Source of the DNA: Mugil cephalus | Taxonomy: Eukaryota > Chordata > Actinopteri > Mugiliformes > Mugilidae | Assembly: GCF_022458985.1 (NCBI RefSeq) | Contig: NC_061771.1 | Location: 26,156,001 to 26,220,000, forward strand | Direction: 5' to 3' | DNA: 64,000 nucleotides | Shown here: in pieces, positions 34,616 through 48,204 of the stretch | Layout: the number at the start of each line of letters is the position of its first letter | Position numbering within the stretch: the first letter of the stretch is position 1 | Notes under the pieces: generated by a model | Told to the model about the DNA's origin: nothing | The model's input: the letters and a program-made list of their open reading frames with translations, nothing else | Database searches by the model: none | Translations under genes and position numbers: made by a program

Positions 34616-35610
34616 ACCCAGGTTCTCATGCACAAAATTGCAAAATCCTTGCAAAATGCACAGAATTATAGCAGCGTTTGCGTGTGCACCCGCCTCTCTG
34701 CACGCTCCTATACGTCCACACACAAATGCTAAGGAAATTAGCCGGAGCCGTTTACGCTGGCGGGAACCAATCCGGTTTGAGCGGAGCCGCCGTGATCGAT
34801 GCGTTCGCTCGCAGCGAAGCAACCTTTAGTCCATCTCCGACACATCCTGACTGGCTAATTTGCTTTCGCGCCCGTCGCGAACCGCCCTAACGAGGCCGAC
34901 CTTTGGAGTAGGAGAGGCCACGAAGTCCAGTTTTAATTGTCCACTTGAGGGCAGTGGAACAAGCTCTGAACCCAACCCTGACGTACTGTCAGCTCGTAAA
35001 GTTTATGTGGCGTTACCGAACAGCTCCTCTTACGCTCCTCTTTGAGCTCGGGTTTGGTCACTCTGGATTCTCCTCCGACTTGAGCGAGGCAGGTTTACTG
35101 GGCATCAGCGCATTGGTCTGAGAGTTAATTGTGGCCTCTCTGCCAACATTGCATTATATTCGGCAGCCCGTCACTGCGCCGCGTCTTATAATTATATTCA
35201 GATGTTTTCGGCCTAACTTGTAATGTGTTCATTTGCCTCTTCAGTCGACACGTTCACCAAATGCCATTTTGTGACTGCAGCCACTCTCCTCTTTCAGAGT
35301 CTCGACTGTGAACACCAATAGTGCACGAAAAACTCTCATTTACATACAGCTGGTTGCACCTGTTGGTCTTAGAAAATCACCCACAAACCCCAGTTCAGGC
35401 CCACACACAGAATTCAAGACTGCGCACGCAATTTAGTAGATCCATCACTGAAAACAATTATTTGAAAGTCAAATGGAAAGGTTGCTGTTAATGTACTTCA
35501 AATAAACAAGATACTTTGCATGAACACGTTATCAGAGGTCACATTATCTTTTTATATTACCCGTGGAATACTATTATCTACTGTCAGTGTTGGGCATGAA
35601 AGGACTGTCG
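34616..35610. other. DNA upstream of the intact protease gene
   Basis: No gene seen. A moderately CpG-rich patch at 34660-34900 lacks open frames of interest. Confidence 0.5.
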
Positions 35611-35764
35611 ACTATTTAACATTTGCATGAATGTGAAGAGCCGTATTCACGGTGTGGTTTCGTTGATAAAGCTCTGCTCTGTGATTGGCTGCTCCATGAC
35701 CAACATGAGATGGTGAACATGGTTAATAAGTTAGTGCCACTGGACAGAAGTCACTGGAAGCAGA

Positions 35765-37884
35765 ATGAAAGCGATGGCTCCTCTGACGCTCCTTCTTGTT
35801 CTGCTGTGGGTCGGTGAGTAGAGAATGATGTTTATGTGATTTCTTCATTTTGAGACTTGACCACATCATGTTTTGTTGATCCATCAGATGCTAGTTCTGA
35901 AGGTTTAATGTACTGTCTCCCTCCCTCATTCAATGCATGGAAAGAGGACATTACTGATATTTTTATACTTCTAACATATTTGAGTAGATTTGGGCTGTTG
36001 GGTGTTTTGTAATAAAGGATTTATCTAAACTCTATGTTTAGTCATTGAGGCAGTGAGTGACAATGTTGTTCAGTGAGTAAAACCAACCAATTTTAGCACC
36101 AAGTTCCAACTCATAGTAGATCATTTTCTCTTTCAGGTACCACAGTGAGCACAGTGGTGGACGTGCACAAAAGAATCATTGGAGGTGAAGATTGTAACCC
36201 AACAGAGCGTCTGTATCACGTGAAAGTGACCTCCTCCAATAGAACTCATCGGACCCTCTGTGGAGGCTCTCTGATCAATGACCAGTGGGTTCTGACTGTG
36301 GCTCACTGCTGGAAGAAAGGATTGTGAGAAAATCCAAATATTTCTGAGTCTCAAATTTAGACCAAACCTTCTTCAGCGATTATGTGATTGTTGACACGGA
36401 ACAGTATTCAGGGTTTTACCTTTCACCTAAAATGTGTTTTAAGGCAATGAAATTACTGTGCAAGACGTTAACAAGATGTAATCTGTGCTTGCAGCAATTT
36501 GTCAGTCGTTTTAGGGGTGCATCCAGGTCCAGGAGAGAAAGTGGACATAACTACAGAACCTGAGATCTATAGAAAGAGACACATCTTCAGAAAGAAGATC
36601 CATGACATCATGTTACTGAGGCTACCTGTAACAACACAAATTGAGCCTATAGATCTTGCTGACTGCAATGCAAAACCAGAACTGTGAGTAGTAAAACATG
36701 TACTGATGTTTACTTTTTACTTTTTTTGTTTTGAAATAAGTAGTATTGTGTTTTTGGACTTCATGAACTACCACGTGGCCACAGGGGTGACAAAGACCTT
36801 TCAGGGGTGCACGGGCCACCCCAGGCCCCCCAGGCCCCCGTCACCCTCCAAATCGACACTATGTACAACAGTCTGTATCGTTTATTTCTAATGTCAAAAG
36901 TTCTGTTTATGTATAAAAGCATGTTACTTCCTCTATGTTTTCCTGTATTCTAATTTACATTGTACACACTTTTAACACATAACAGTAAAAAAAAAAAAAA
37001 AAAAGTCTTGTTATGTCCCATAATAATTTTGTTTATTTGTTTACTATATTAGTGTTTGGATCTGGAATAATCTGAAATTGAAATGATATTAAGTAAATGT
37101 AACATTCTTTTTTTTGATTATTTTTTTCAGGGGGCATGAGGTGCAGATTGCAGGACATGCCTCCACCCGCACGGGCAATAACAAAGAAAGAAGTGAGATT
37201 TACTTTAAATTATTATGTTAGAATGTTGCTCTTTAATGTCACTATATTATTATTTAATAATATAAAAACATAAATGTCAGTCAGGACTGATTTCTATTTT
37301 GTCCGTTTTTGTCCGGTCAATTTATTTTGAAAAACTGAACATGTAATATGATTTACTTCCATGGATATAATTTATGGTCAAACAGTTTCCTGCCTCACAT
37401 GACATTCTTTGGAGATTTATTTTATCTGACAACTTTGAAACGCTTTTTCATTCTTTGCAGTAACTGGTGAATCTCGAACTCTTCAGTGTGTAAATGTAAA
37501 CACTGTTGACTGCACTAGGCTCAGAGAACTTAAAAAGGACACACCACGTAATTACCAGCACTGGTTCTGTGGTCAAGCTGATGGAAAGGATTCATCTCGT
37601 GTGAGTTGATGCAGCTACTAACCTGGAACACTTTCAATAGTTTAAGATTCGTCAGTATTTTAATAAATAAAGCGCAAACCTTTCCATAAACATGTTCCTC
37701 TTTCTCACAGGGTGACTCTGGTGGAGGAGTCGTGTACAATGGCCAGATCTACGGTGTAATCAGCTTCACCGGGGACCCTGTATACGCAACTAAAGAAGCA
37801 ATTGGATTCATAGACCTTTGTCATCCAGGCTATTTACAGTGGATTGAAACAACTATTGCTACTCCAGAGAGAAAACAAATGTGA
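35765..37884 (+). CDS. Trypsin-like serine protease (S1A family), intact, six exons
   Basis: Exons 35765-35813, 36137-36323, 36495-36683, 37131-37192, 37461-37600 and 37711-37884 join in frame to 266 residues, all with GT-AG introns. Order: signal peptide (MKAMAPLTLLLVLLWV), short propeptide ending at KR29, mature start IIGG, and the catalytic triad His73 (TVAHC), Asp116 (HDIMLLRL) and Ser212 (GDSGGG). Asp206, six residues before the Ser, is the position that gives trypsin-like preference for Arg/Lys. A secreted zymogen activated after the dibasic site is inferred. Odd points: the Cys normally three before GDSGG is Ser-Arg here (KDSSRGDSGG), the usual GDSGGP is GDSGGG, and the SWG substrate-binding strand is replaced by ISFTGD. 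The S1 pocket must therefore be built differently. The family name within S1A is not clear, so no symbol is given. The inverted relative at 1841-4245 has lost the His. Confidence 0.9.
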
Positions 37885-38270
37885 CACCGCAACTGTGCAC
37901 TAAGCCCTGTTTTCTATGAAAAGCTGAAGCTGAATCTGAATCTAGAGATACGATAAATATAGGAACATTTTGGTGTTCGGGATGTATGTATTCAGGTCAA
38001 GAATGTAGATTTCTGTTTTTCTAGGAAAAGCCTTAACACTCAGGTTCACGTCATTGTTCAAGTCATTGGGGACGTAGCTACAAAAGTCGATCATTTAATT
38101 ACGACAAATGAGCTCATCCAAAACAATTGACACTTGAAAATGCACCTATATTATATTTACGACCTATTATCCTGGAGTGAACCCCCCCCCCACAATGCAG
38201 CCACCATGCAACGGTGTGATTTTTAACCGAGGGATTAGCTTAGCCCTACTACAACTGCTAACTACTAAAA
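37885..38270 (+). other. 3' flank of the intact protease gene
   Basis: The first about 50 bases resemble the 3' flank of the minus copy ('aagccctgtttt-ctatgaaaa-ctgaa'), but the AATAAA-bearing segment is absent. The true polyadenylation site is not identified. Confidence 0.4.
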
Positions 38271-38279
38271 CTACTCAGC

Positions 38280-38780
38280 TGGCTTTATCTTTAGCATGCT
38301 CCCCATTTAGCGTGTTTCCTCCTTAGCCACAGCCAGTCACTTGCTCGCTCTGCTCTCAGGGACATGTTGTTTACTGTGACCCTCTGTTTTTTCCCGCGAA
38401 TGCCTAGCTCGCACAGGAGAGCAATGGTGGATTTTGCTACAAAGCTACGGCAACTGACCTCCATTGGCCACACATGGGCGCTCCAGCCTCACTGCTCAGC
38501 TTCTGATACCATCTCTGCATACCTAGCTGTCTTGCGCTCAATAGCCTCCTCAACTCTGTCTTCCCACGGGACAGTAAGCTCAACAAAGTACGCTACCTTC
38601 TCTATTTCCAACCACAACAGCAGGTCTGATCTCTGCCGAGTGTTCACTACATTCGCTGGGACAGTCAGCTGACCATTAAGGTCGGATCTCAGCTCCCAGG
38701 CTCCGCCCACCCTTAGCTGCCCTGCACTATGCCTGATCCTCGCCGATCTGGCCTTTTCTCCTTCCCGAACACACATAGTG
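38280..38780 (-). mobile_element. LINE ORF2 C-terminal fragment
   Basis: The minus-strand frame reads QLTVPANVVNTRQRSDLLLW, ELTVPWEDRVEEAIERKTARYAEM, a stop, and then after a break VSCRSFVAKSTIALLCELGI and AERASDWLWLRR. This matches the order of the tail of fish non-LTR retrotransposon polyproteins ('IELTVPWEEGCEEAHERKKAKY', 'VEVGCRGF', 'AAERASCWLWSRR'). A stop after EAEQ (CGA to TGA would explain it) marks decay. The rest of the element is missing. Confidence 0.8.
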
Positions 38781-38839
38781 TGCTTATTCTCCTTTCTAGC
38801 AGATGAGAGCTAAGAGCGCTACTGCATGCTAATGACAGG

Positions 38840-39138
38840 AGTACTAAATATTAATTTGATGATGTGATGGTTTATTTACTTTTTGTCCAGTTTTGAACAC
38901 ACTCTGTTATGTTGAGAACTGCCATATTGAAACTGTGAAGAATTCAGTTTTGTTAGTTTTTATAGTAAACAATAAACAAAATAAATATAATTTGTATTTG
39001 TTTGTGTCTGTCCAATGCAGTCACATCTTTTGAAACACAAAAAGTTTTTTTTTCCCCACAAATATTAATAAAAAATGATAATATTTGAGATTGTGTAAAA
39101 TTTTAAGGTTGTCCATAAACTTTTTTTCCACCACTGTA
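38840..39138. repeat. Possible transposon end with CCACCACTGTA terminus
   Basis: The string 'ttaaggttgtccataaac...ttccaccactgta' at about 39100-39138 resembles a terminal repeat common in fish Tc1-like elements. The other end was not found. Confidence 0.3.
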
Positions 39139-39564
39139 CATCTACTTGCTTTGGCTTCACTTTTGAGGAGCTGTTCCAACGTCCATCTTTATAGAGTCCA
39201 TGGTTTGAACTTGCTGGCAGAGTAGCTAATTTTATTGCTGGCAACTCTGGTGGATTGTGGCGCGAATGCATATAAGGGGATTTGGCTCATCTGCTGCTTT
39301 CTGTGCGAGTGGGTAAAAATAATGGCCCACTGTCTGGATTGTCATCACAACGGAAACGCATATTGGTGCAAATACGACAATCGAGGCAGGTCGTGGTCCA
39401 GCACTGAAACAACTCGCACAGAACGAGTTCGTAAGATGCAGCAGCAACAATGCAGCAACAAAGCCGTGCTGGTCATGATTAAGGGATTTTCTGTGCCTCT
39501 CCTCTCGTCTCTGGCCATCAGTAACCAGAGTGCAGCAGGGACTAGAGGCTGTGGCTGGATGAGA

Positions 39565-39670
39565 GGAGAGGAGGAGGAGGAGGAGGAGTAGAGTAGAATG
39601 TTAAACATGTCCTCTAGACCCCAGAGGAGGAAGAGGAGGAGGACGAGGAGGAGGAGGAGGAGGAGGAGGG
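39565..39670 (+). repeat. (GAG)n tracts
   Basis: Two GAG runs, about 39565-39590 and 39623-39668, encoding only low-complexity frames. Confidence 0.85.
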
Positions 39671-40249
39671 CGGCCAACGTGGCAGACTGTGCTCTCACTG
39701 CCTCTGTCCCTATCTCTCTGTATCACGTTCTCCCACTTTATCTTTTTTTTTTTTCTTTACCCAACTTGATCATACTTTTTATACTGTGCACTTATCTGGA
39801 TCTTTTAAATTTAGTTTGTCACGCTGATAGTAATTCAGTCACCGTATCTGATGTTATTAGGCTGAAGGATTTACATCAAGCTCAAGCTCAACCTGCTCTT
39901 TCAGAATGGTTCTTTGTGGGAAAAAAAAATTAAATACTCTGCTGTACGTTCTTTTTAAAAACCCTAAGCCAATTTCACTTAACAAATTACAACACATTTT
40001 GTGTAACCAGTAACTGGTAAGAGGAGGAATCAAACACAGGTGGTGCATTCAACGTCTTCACTATAAAATTCAGGCAAAGACAAAGACCAAACATCACGAG
40101 GACAACAAAAAAGAAAGCAATAACGACCAGAGATAAACACGAGGCAACATGAGGCACAAGGTGAGACAACACAGAGGAACAAAAAAGTCAGGGACGACAC
40201 AAACCTCATTTGAAATAACAGAGACTAACAGCAACTTACAAAATAACTC

Positions 40250-40300
40250 TGTGTTGCATTTTTTTTCTACAGTGCTATATAAATAAAGTTTGATTTGATT
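40250..40300 (+). mobile_element. Retroposon 3' tail
   Basis: The string 'gtgctatataaataaagtttgatttgatttga' has the look of a fish LINE/SINE 3' end with a short tandem tail. No body was identified. Confidence 0.4.
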
Positions 40301-40393
40301 TGACCTCTGGTTTCTTCATCTGCTGTTTAGACAGCAACAGTGTTAACACTTTTTTGGGAGGATAAGTTTTGCTTTAGTTCATTATTTGATGTT

Positions 40394-40950
40394 TTAAAAA
40401 ACAGAAGGTGTCAGAAGATGGTCCACTGTGGTCATAAAGGGATGGACATGGTCAGCAACAATACTCAGGTAGATTGTGGCATTTAAACCATGCTCAGTTT
40501 GTACTAAGGGGCCCAAAGTGTGCCAAGAAAATATCCCCCACACCATCACACCACCACCACCAGCCTGAACCGTTGATACAAGGCAGGATGGATCCATGCT
40601 TTCATGTTTCTTACGCCAAATTCTGACCCTGCCATCTGAATGTCACAGCTGAAATCAAGACTCGTCAGACCAGGAAACGTTTTTCCAATCTTCTATTGTC
40701 CAGTTTTGCCTGTGTGAACTGTAGTCTCAGTTTCCAGCCCGTCTGGCACCAACAACCACACCACGTTAAAAGTCACTTAAATCCCCTTTCTTCCCCATTC
40801 TGATGCCCAGTTGGAACTTCAGCGAGTTGTCTCGATCACCTCTACGTGAATAAATGCACTGAATTGCAGCCATGTGATTGGCTGATTAGCTATTTGTGTT
40901 AACAAGCAATCAAACAGGTGCACCTGATAAAGTGGCAAGTGAGTGTATAA
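40394..40950 (-). mobile_element. Degenerate Tc1 transposase element, second family
   Basis: The minus-strand open frame at 40394-40597 reads GGGGVMVWGIFSWHTLGPLVQ...ADHVHPFM. This is the D-box region of a Tc1-type transposase, where 'GGSVMVWGCFS' is usual. The outer end 'acaggtgcacctgataaagtggcaagtgagtgta' is the typical fish Tc1 terminus. The DDE core is incomplete and no full ORF remains. Confidence 0.75.
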
Positions 40951-40999
40951 TCCAACATTTCCCTTGTAGGTGGTTGAAGTAGAGCAGAGCGTAGCATTA

Positions 41000-41776
41000 A
41001 TTTATCAAATGCGAGTGTAATATTGCAATTGTTGAGAAAACCTTGGGATAAAACCGAGAAATATCAAACAACAACAAAAAGCACTGAGATGCAAAGCGTG
41101 TCACTGCGCGCTGAAGCTGCAGGAGGCAACAAGAGCTCATACTGGTACGTGTGTGGACCGAGACAAAAGCAAGAAATACACTGTGTATGTCTCCACATAC
41201 GGTGCAGGCAGCTGTAGGGAAATCAGTGACAAGACAGAGCCTCCTCATTACATCCAGATCAGACCAGCGCTACAGCATGTATGGCCTTTCGGAGTTTGAA
41301 GTTTTGACATTTAATTACAGTATCCCCAGCAGGCAGATTGGTAGAACGCTCCAGAGCGCTACAGCGATGCCAAAAATCCAATCTTCCGGGTTTCTCGGAG
41401 ACGAGCAGACGAGCGGATCCAGTTCTCGTGCCGTAACTTCTCAGGTTATGCATTCACACCTCGTCTCCTGATCGCTCTTACAGCAGCCGAAAAGCTCGCA
41501 GAGCAACTTTGCATATGCGAGGATGCAAATGGCTGCGAGAGCGAGAGAGAGAGACAGAGAGCTGTGAAAACTATGAACTTTGGCGCCCGGAAAGTGTTGT
41601 GCAGGAATGGCACCTTTTCTGTAAGTTTGTGTGGAGTAAGTCTTCAGCGGTGTTGCTGTCAAAGAAGTCTTTTGCAGTGGGTAATTCTTCTCTTTAATTC
41701 TGGACGGATTTGGTCGAGCTTTCCGCAGTTTGATAAATGACATTGACTTCATCTCTAGAATAATCTTGGCTAAGCT
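41000..41776. other. Unassigned DNA before the orphan exon
   Basis: A GAGA-rich run lies at 41538-41560. A 129-codon minus open frame (41441-41830) has no recognisable domain and overlaps the orphan exon antisense. No gene called. Confidence 0.45.
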
Positions 41777-41831
41777 ATGAGGTGTCCATTTGTGATTTGT
41801 CTCTTCCTCTTGTTGAACTGTGGTTATCAAA
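41777..41831 (+). other. Orphan signal-peptide exon candidate
   Basis: ATG at 41777 opens MRCPFVICLFLLLNCGYQ, a short basic start followed by a hydrophobic core, and then a strong donor (CAAA|GTAAGT, phase 1). A phase-1 intron right after the signal peptide is common in secreted and single-pass receptor genes. No matching second exon was recognised up to 47 kb, so this may be the first exon of an unfound gene, the remnant of a lost one, or chance. In human, CSF2RB and IL2RB lie between CACNG2 and SSTR3, but no cytokine-receptor motif is visible here. Confidence 0.25.
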
Positions 41832-42505
41832 GTAAGTCGGCATGGACAGACTGAGCAAAATCCAGTCTTTTTGTTCTTTCTTCTAAAACTACTTTTTTTG
41901 AGTTTGACAATCAGACGCAGTAATTTCTGCAGAACAAGTCATTTTTCCACTTGACCTGCCTGCAAGTCATTGTTCTGCTCGGAGACAGCTTCAACATTAC
42001 GTAAAACTACCACAACCCAGCTTCCTTTTCACTTTAAGTTCACCATTTCTAACTTAAACATCACATTTTTAAGTAAGAAGAGAAACAGGCCACGAGCAGC
42101 GGTCAACTAAAAACCCGGAGCCGCGGGGCCCCGGCGCGTCCGCGAGCAACAAATCAATATCAACAACACGAAGAAATCTGTTTTTTCACCTCCCGAAACT
42201 GTTTCTGTAGCCTCCAGGCCGCCTGCTGGACTGTGTGCCTGCGTGTTTGTGTGTGTGTGTGTGTGTGCATCTGTGTCTCCGTCCCTGGCAATCCCCATGA
42301 AAACACCATGTGGCCACGGTGCAGCCTATCACAAGAGGGAGACAGTTGCTGTGCTTCTGCAGGTTGGTCGCCCAAGGAGCTGTCCGTTTCAGCACCACGG
42401 AGCGGCAGCAGTCACCACAAATCTGACACTTAAATCGTAAGCAAAACAAAACAAAAAAACAAAAAAATAAAAAATAACATTTGTGTACACGCTCTAGAAG
42501 TAGTA

Positions 42506-42985
42506 CACTGATCTGCCACAACATTATGACCACACCAACGCTGACCATGAGGCTTAATATACACCAATGAGTCACAACATTAATACGACTGACATGAGAA
42601 GAATAAAACATTGACTGTCTTGTGACAAAACAACGTTCTTCTGGGAAACTTTTGGACCTACCATTCATGGGGATGTTACTTAGACATGTACCAAAGCAGC
42701 CATCCCCATCAGGATGCACACGCACAAAAACGCTTTAGGAACAAACTCCAAAAAACATGAAGAACAGCACAAGGTGTTGACCTGACCTCCAAATTCACTA
42801 GATCCAAAACTGATCAAGTATCTCTGGGATGATCCACAGAGGCTCCTCCCCCACTAATAACATCCTGATACCAGACACCACAGGACACGTCCATTCTCTG
42901 ATGAGCCACAACTGTTTTGGAGGCCCCAGAGAGACCTACACAATAATAAGAAGGTGGTCATAATGTTGTGCCAGATCAGCGTATT
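42506..42985 (+). mobile_element. Tc1-like relic, possibly two stacked copies
   Basis: Two family starts occur 60 bases apart: 'acactgatctgccacaacattatgacc' (42508) and 'acaccaatgagtcacaacattaatacg' (42562). A single end, 'ggtggtcataatgttgtgccagatcagcgta', follows. One copy may have inserted in, or duplicated on, the other. Confidence 0.7.
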
Positions 42986-42999
42986 CTAGGTATTTCACC

Positions 43000-43950
43000 G
43001 TATTAACTCTTACATGCGCTGTAGGCATCTACATTTTCATTCCCAAATAAAGGCCCGGGACCCCGGGAGCGAGCCTTGGGTCGATTTTACTGGACACGCC
43101 TCCGTGCTCCGCGGAGCATGTGTCTAAATATGAGCGGCCGTGACAGTGTTAGAATCACTATCTTTCCTGCGAGGCGGGTGGGGATGAGAAACATATGACA
43201 GAGTCGAACATAAAGAGCACGGATCAGTGACTTTTACAACCTAACCCATCTATTTCTGTCAGAGCCGGCCCTTAACCGCTCGGTCAGGTGTTTTTTTACT
43301 CGCGCTGGTCTCCGTCCTCATCATCTGGGGTCTCCCTCTCATCGGGACATTAAAACAACACATCAGCCTATACTACTAATAATGATAATGATAATGCACT
43401 ACTGACAACATGTGACACCTTATTGATCCCTGTTAGATTTTTTTTTTTTTCATTCATGGAGAGGTCACATGTTACAGGTCACTTGCAGAGTTGCCATCCC
43501 TGGGGCTAGTTTGGGTCAGTGATGCTTTGCCGTGTTCATCTTTGAAGCCGCTGCTGCCTCGTGAAAAAAGAAAGGAGCCATCCGTGTCTCTTTATAAATG
43601 TGTGAAATTAAACTAATCTTAACTCTAGATTCATTTTGTTATTCAGGGAAACCTCACTGCTAAAAAAAAAAAAAAAGACATTTGCTCAATATTCAGGGAT
43701 CGTTTTGACGAGGCCACTGGAACCAGTTAGTGGTTTTTCTGATTAACTGATCAGCTCATGAGAAGCAGTAAAAGACTTTTTCTGGTTTTACATCTTTTTC
43801 TAATTTTAAACATTCAACAAGTTCGCGTTTGTTTCCACAACGACATGATCATCCAGAATAGTTAAACTGTTCAGCATGATTTACGTACACCGCTGTGTTT
43901 TTTTCCTAGCTTCCTCCATTAGCTTCCCAGCTAATAGCGTCTCTTCTAAT
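43000..43950. other. Intergenic DNA
   Basis: No gene recognised. A short stretch (43040-43330) is moderately GC-rich. Confidence 0.5.
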
Positions 43951-43959
43951 TTCCTGGAA

Positions 43960-44200
43960 GGCTTCATTCATTCATTTTCTGCCACCCCTTGTCCTCTGGA
44001 GAACTGGATCCTGTCCCAGCTGTCACTGGACGAGACGTAGGGTGCACCCCGGACAGGTCTCCAGTCTGTGGAAGGACTAACACAGAGAGACAGACGACCA
44101 TTCCCCCTCACACCTACGGCCAATCTAGAGCCACCAGTTAACCTAAAGAGCGTGTCTTTGGATGATGGGAGGAAGTACCCGGAGAGAATGAGCGTGGATG
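43960..44200 (+). mobile_element. L2/Maui-type LINE 3' end
   Basis: The string 'ttcattcattttctgccacccctt...ctggatcctgtcccagctgtcactggacgag...gtgcaccccggacaggt-tccagtctg...aatctagagccaccagttaaccta...gtctttgga-gatgggaggaagtacccgga' is the recurring 3' end of L2-like LINEs in fish. It has no ORF. Confidence 0.8.
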
Positions 44201-44249
44201 CATGGTGCAGTCAAGTTTGGTGCGGACGCAAACAACGTGAGGTTTGTAC

Positions 44250-44900
44250 ATCAACGTCAAAGACACCAGTACTAAGGTGGGACTTTTAGGGGTTTAGTAA
44301 AGATGAGAGAAAGCAGATACTAGTTAGCTAATATGCTTAGTTTTAGGCTGCGCCGCAAATGTTTATCTGCAACTGTATTAAAAAAAAAAAAAAAAAATCA
44401 ACTAATTTTAAGGAGATTAAAACAATAGAAAATGAAGTGATTTAAACCTTTCAGACACAAAGTATTTTTAGCCTCATTTTAGCGCTAGGATTTGTTAAAT
44501 TTTCAATGGACACATTTTGTGTAATATTTTGATTATTTTTTTTATCACCTGTTTAACATAGTATCACAATACATTTTTTTTAAAGACTGAACTACAGCGT
44601 AACTCCAGTACAACTCTGGTTGTGGGTCTGATTGTTTGGTCCATTCATATCAACATTTACACACATTTTATTCTATACTAACTGGCTACTCTTTACTTGT
44701 GTACATGTGTTTTTAAAAATAGACATAAATAATTTATTCTTGTTGTGTAAAAGCATTTAGATCAAGCTCCAAAAGTGGATGGTGGCACACCCATCCAACA
44801 CGCCGACGTTAGATGATCTAACTTCAGTCATTAGTTTAATATTTTAACTTAAGCTTATCTGCAATTTGTCCAATTTGTCTGTGTATTTATTTATTTTATA
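44250..44900. other. AT-rich intergenic DNA
   Basis: No gene seen. A-run at 44378-44397. Confidence 0.5.
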
Positions 44901-44907
44901 TGATTCC

Positions 44908-44931
44908 TTTTTTTTTTTTTTTTTTTTTTTT
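44908..44931 (+). repeat. Poly(T) tract
   Basis: About 24 consecutive T. Confidence 0.95.
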
Positions 44932-45059
44932 GCATTGCGCTTGTTTTTTGTAAAGTGCTGCTGATGCTGCTGCACACGGAACATCTCTCTCCCCCCTCTC
45001 TCCCTCGTCCTTGCTCTTTGGTTGTGTCGATTTTTTTTCATCCTTTGCTCCTAACCATC

Positions 45060-45128
45060 ATCCACCCCCTCCTCCTCCTCCTCCTCTTCCTCCCCCACCA
45101 CCACCACCACCTCCTCCTCCTCCTCCTG
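45060..45128 (+). repeat. (CCT)/(CAC) pyrimidine-rich repeat
   Basis: Runs of CTC and CAC units. The minus strand is GGA-rich. Confidence 0.9.
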
Positions 45129-45179
45129 CTCTCCTCTCTCCACTTCTATCTCAGCTCTGCGAAGAAGAAAAACGAGGAA

Positions 45180-47445
<2,266 letters not shown>

Positions 47446-47629
47446 TGATGCACGCACGATACACCAACGACACCCCGCTCAGGCACACAAGCAGATCAAT
47501 CCCTACGTGCCCACACACGCATTCGCGCAGTCCTGCATTTTGCACTCACATGCCTACACATACGCTCACATGCCCACACTGTTCTGTATGTACTCTGCAT
47601 CCATTCCAATCCACACTCTCTGCTGCTTT

Positions 47630-47660
47630 CATTATCTATCCATCTATCTATCTATCTATG
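47630..47660 (+). repeat. (TATC)n microsatellite
   Basis: Short run of CTAT/TATC units. Confidence 0.85.
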
Positions 47661-48183
47661 CTCATCTCCTGCACCCTATGACTTTCTCTTATGTCTTAAA
47701 GAGGTGATTTGCATGACACATCCACCAAATGGTTGCATTCTCGTTGGCTGTCCTTTTGGTTCCGTCACGGCCAATGCGCAGGACGGTCTTTTATCCGTCC
47801 CAGCAGAGAGCGCCCACTTGGCAAAATAAACCCGACGCCACAGGCCGCACGCGGTCCACACGCGACCAGGTGCGCCCGGCCGACCGGCCCTCGCGCCGAG
47901 AGCCTAACTGTTGACGCTCGCTGTCGGAGGAAGGAAAGAACGAGCGTTGGAAGAGTTTTGCGAGCGTACCTCGGCGAACGCGTTTTCGCGCGAGACAGCG
48001 GGGAGTAATCTCGGTAATCCTTCTTCATCATACCAGGCTTTAAGTGCTGCAACCTGTAATGACTCACGCAGGAAATGGGGATCAGAGGCCTTATTGTAAA
48101 AATGTCAACATTTGAAGTCGAGACAAAGCCTACGTGACGCCCCGGCAGTCTTATCTCGCCAGGTTGAGGCTTTATTTTACCAT

Positions 48184-48204
48184 TTTTTTTTTTTTTTTTT
48201 TTTT
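48184..48204 (+). repeat. Poly(T) tract
   Basis: About 20 T in a row. Confidence 0.9.
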
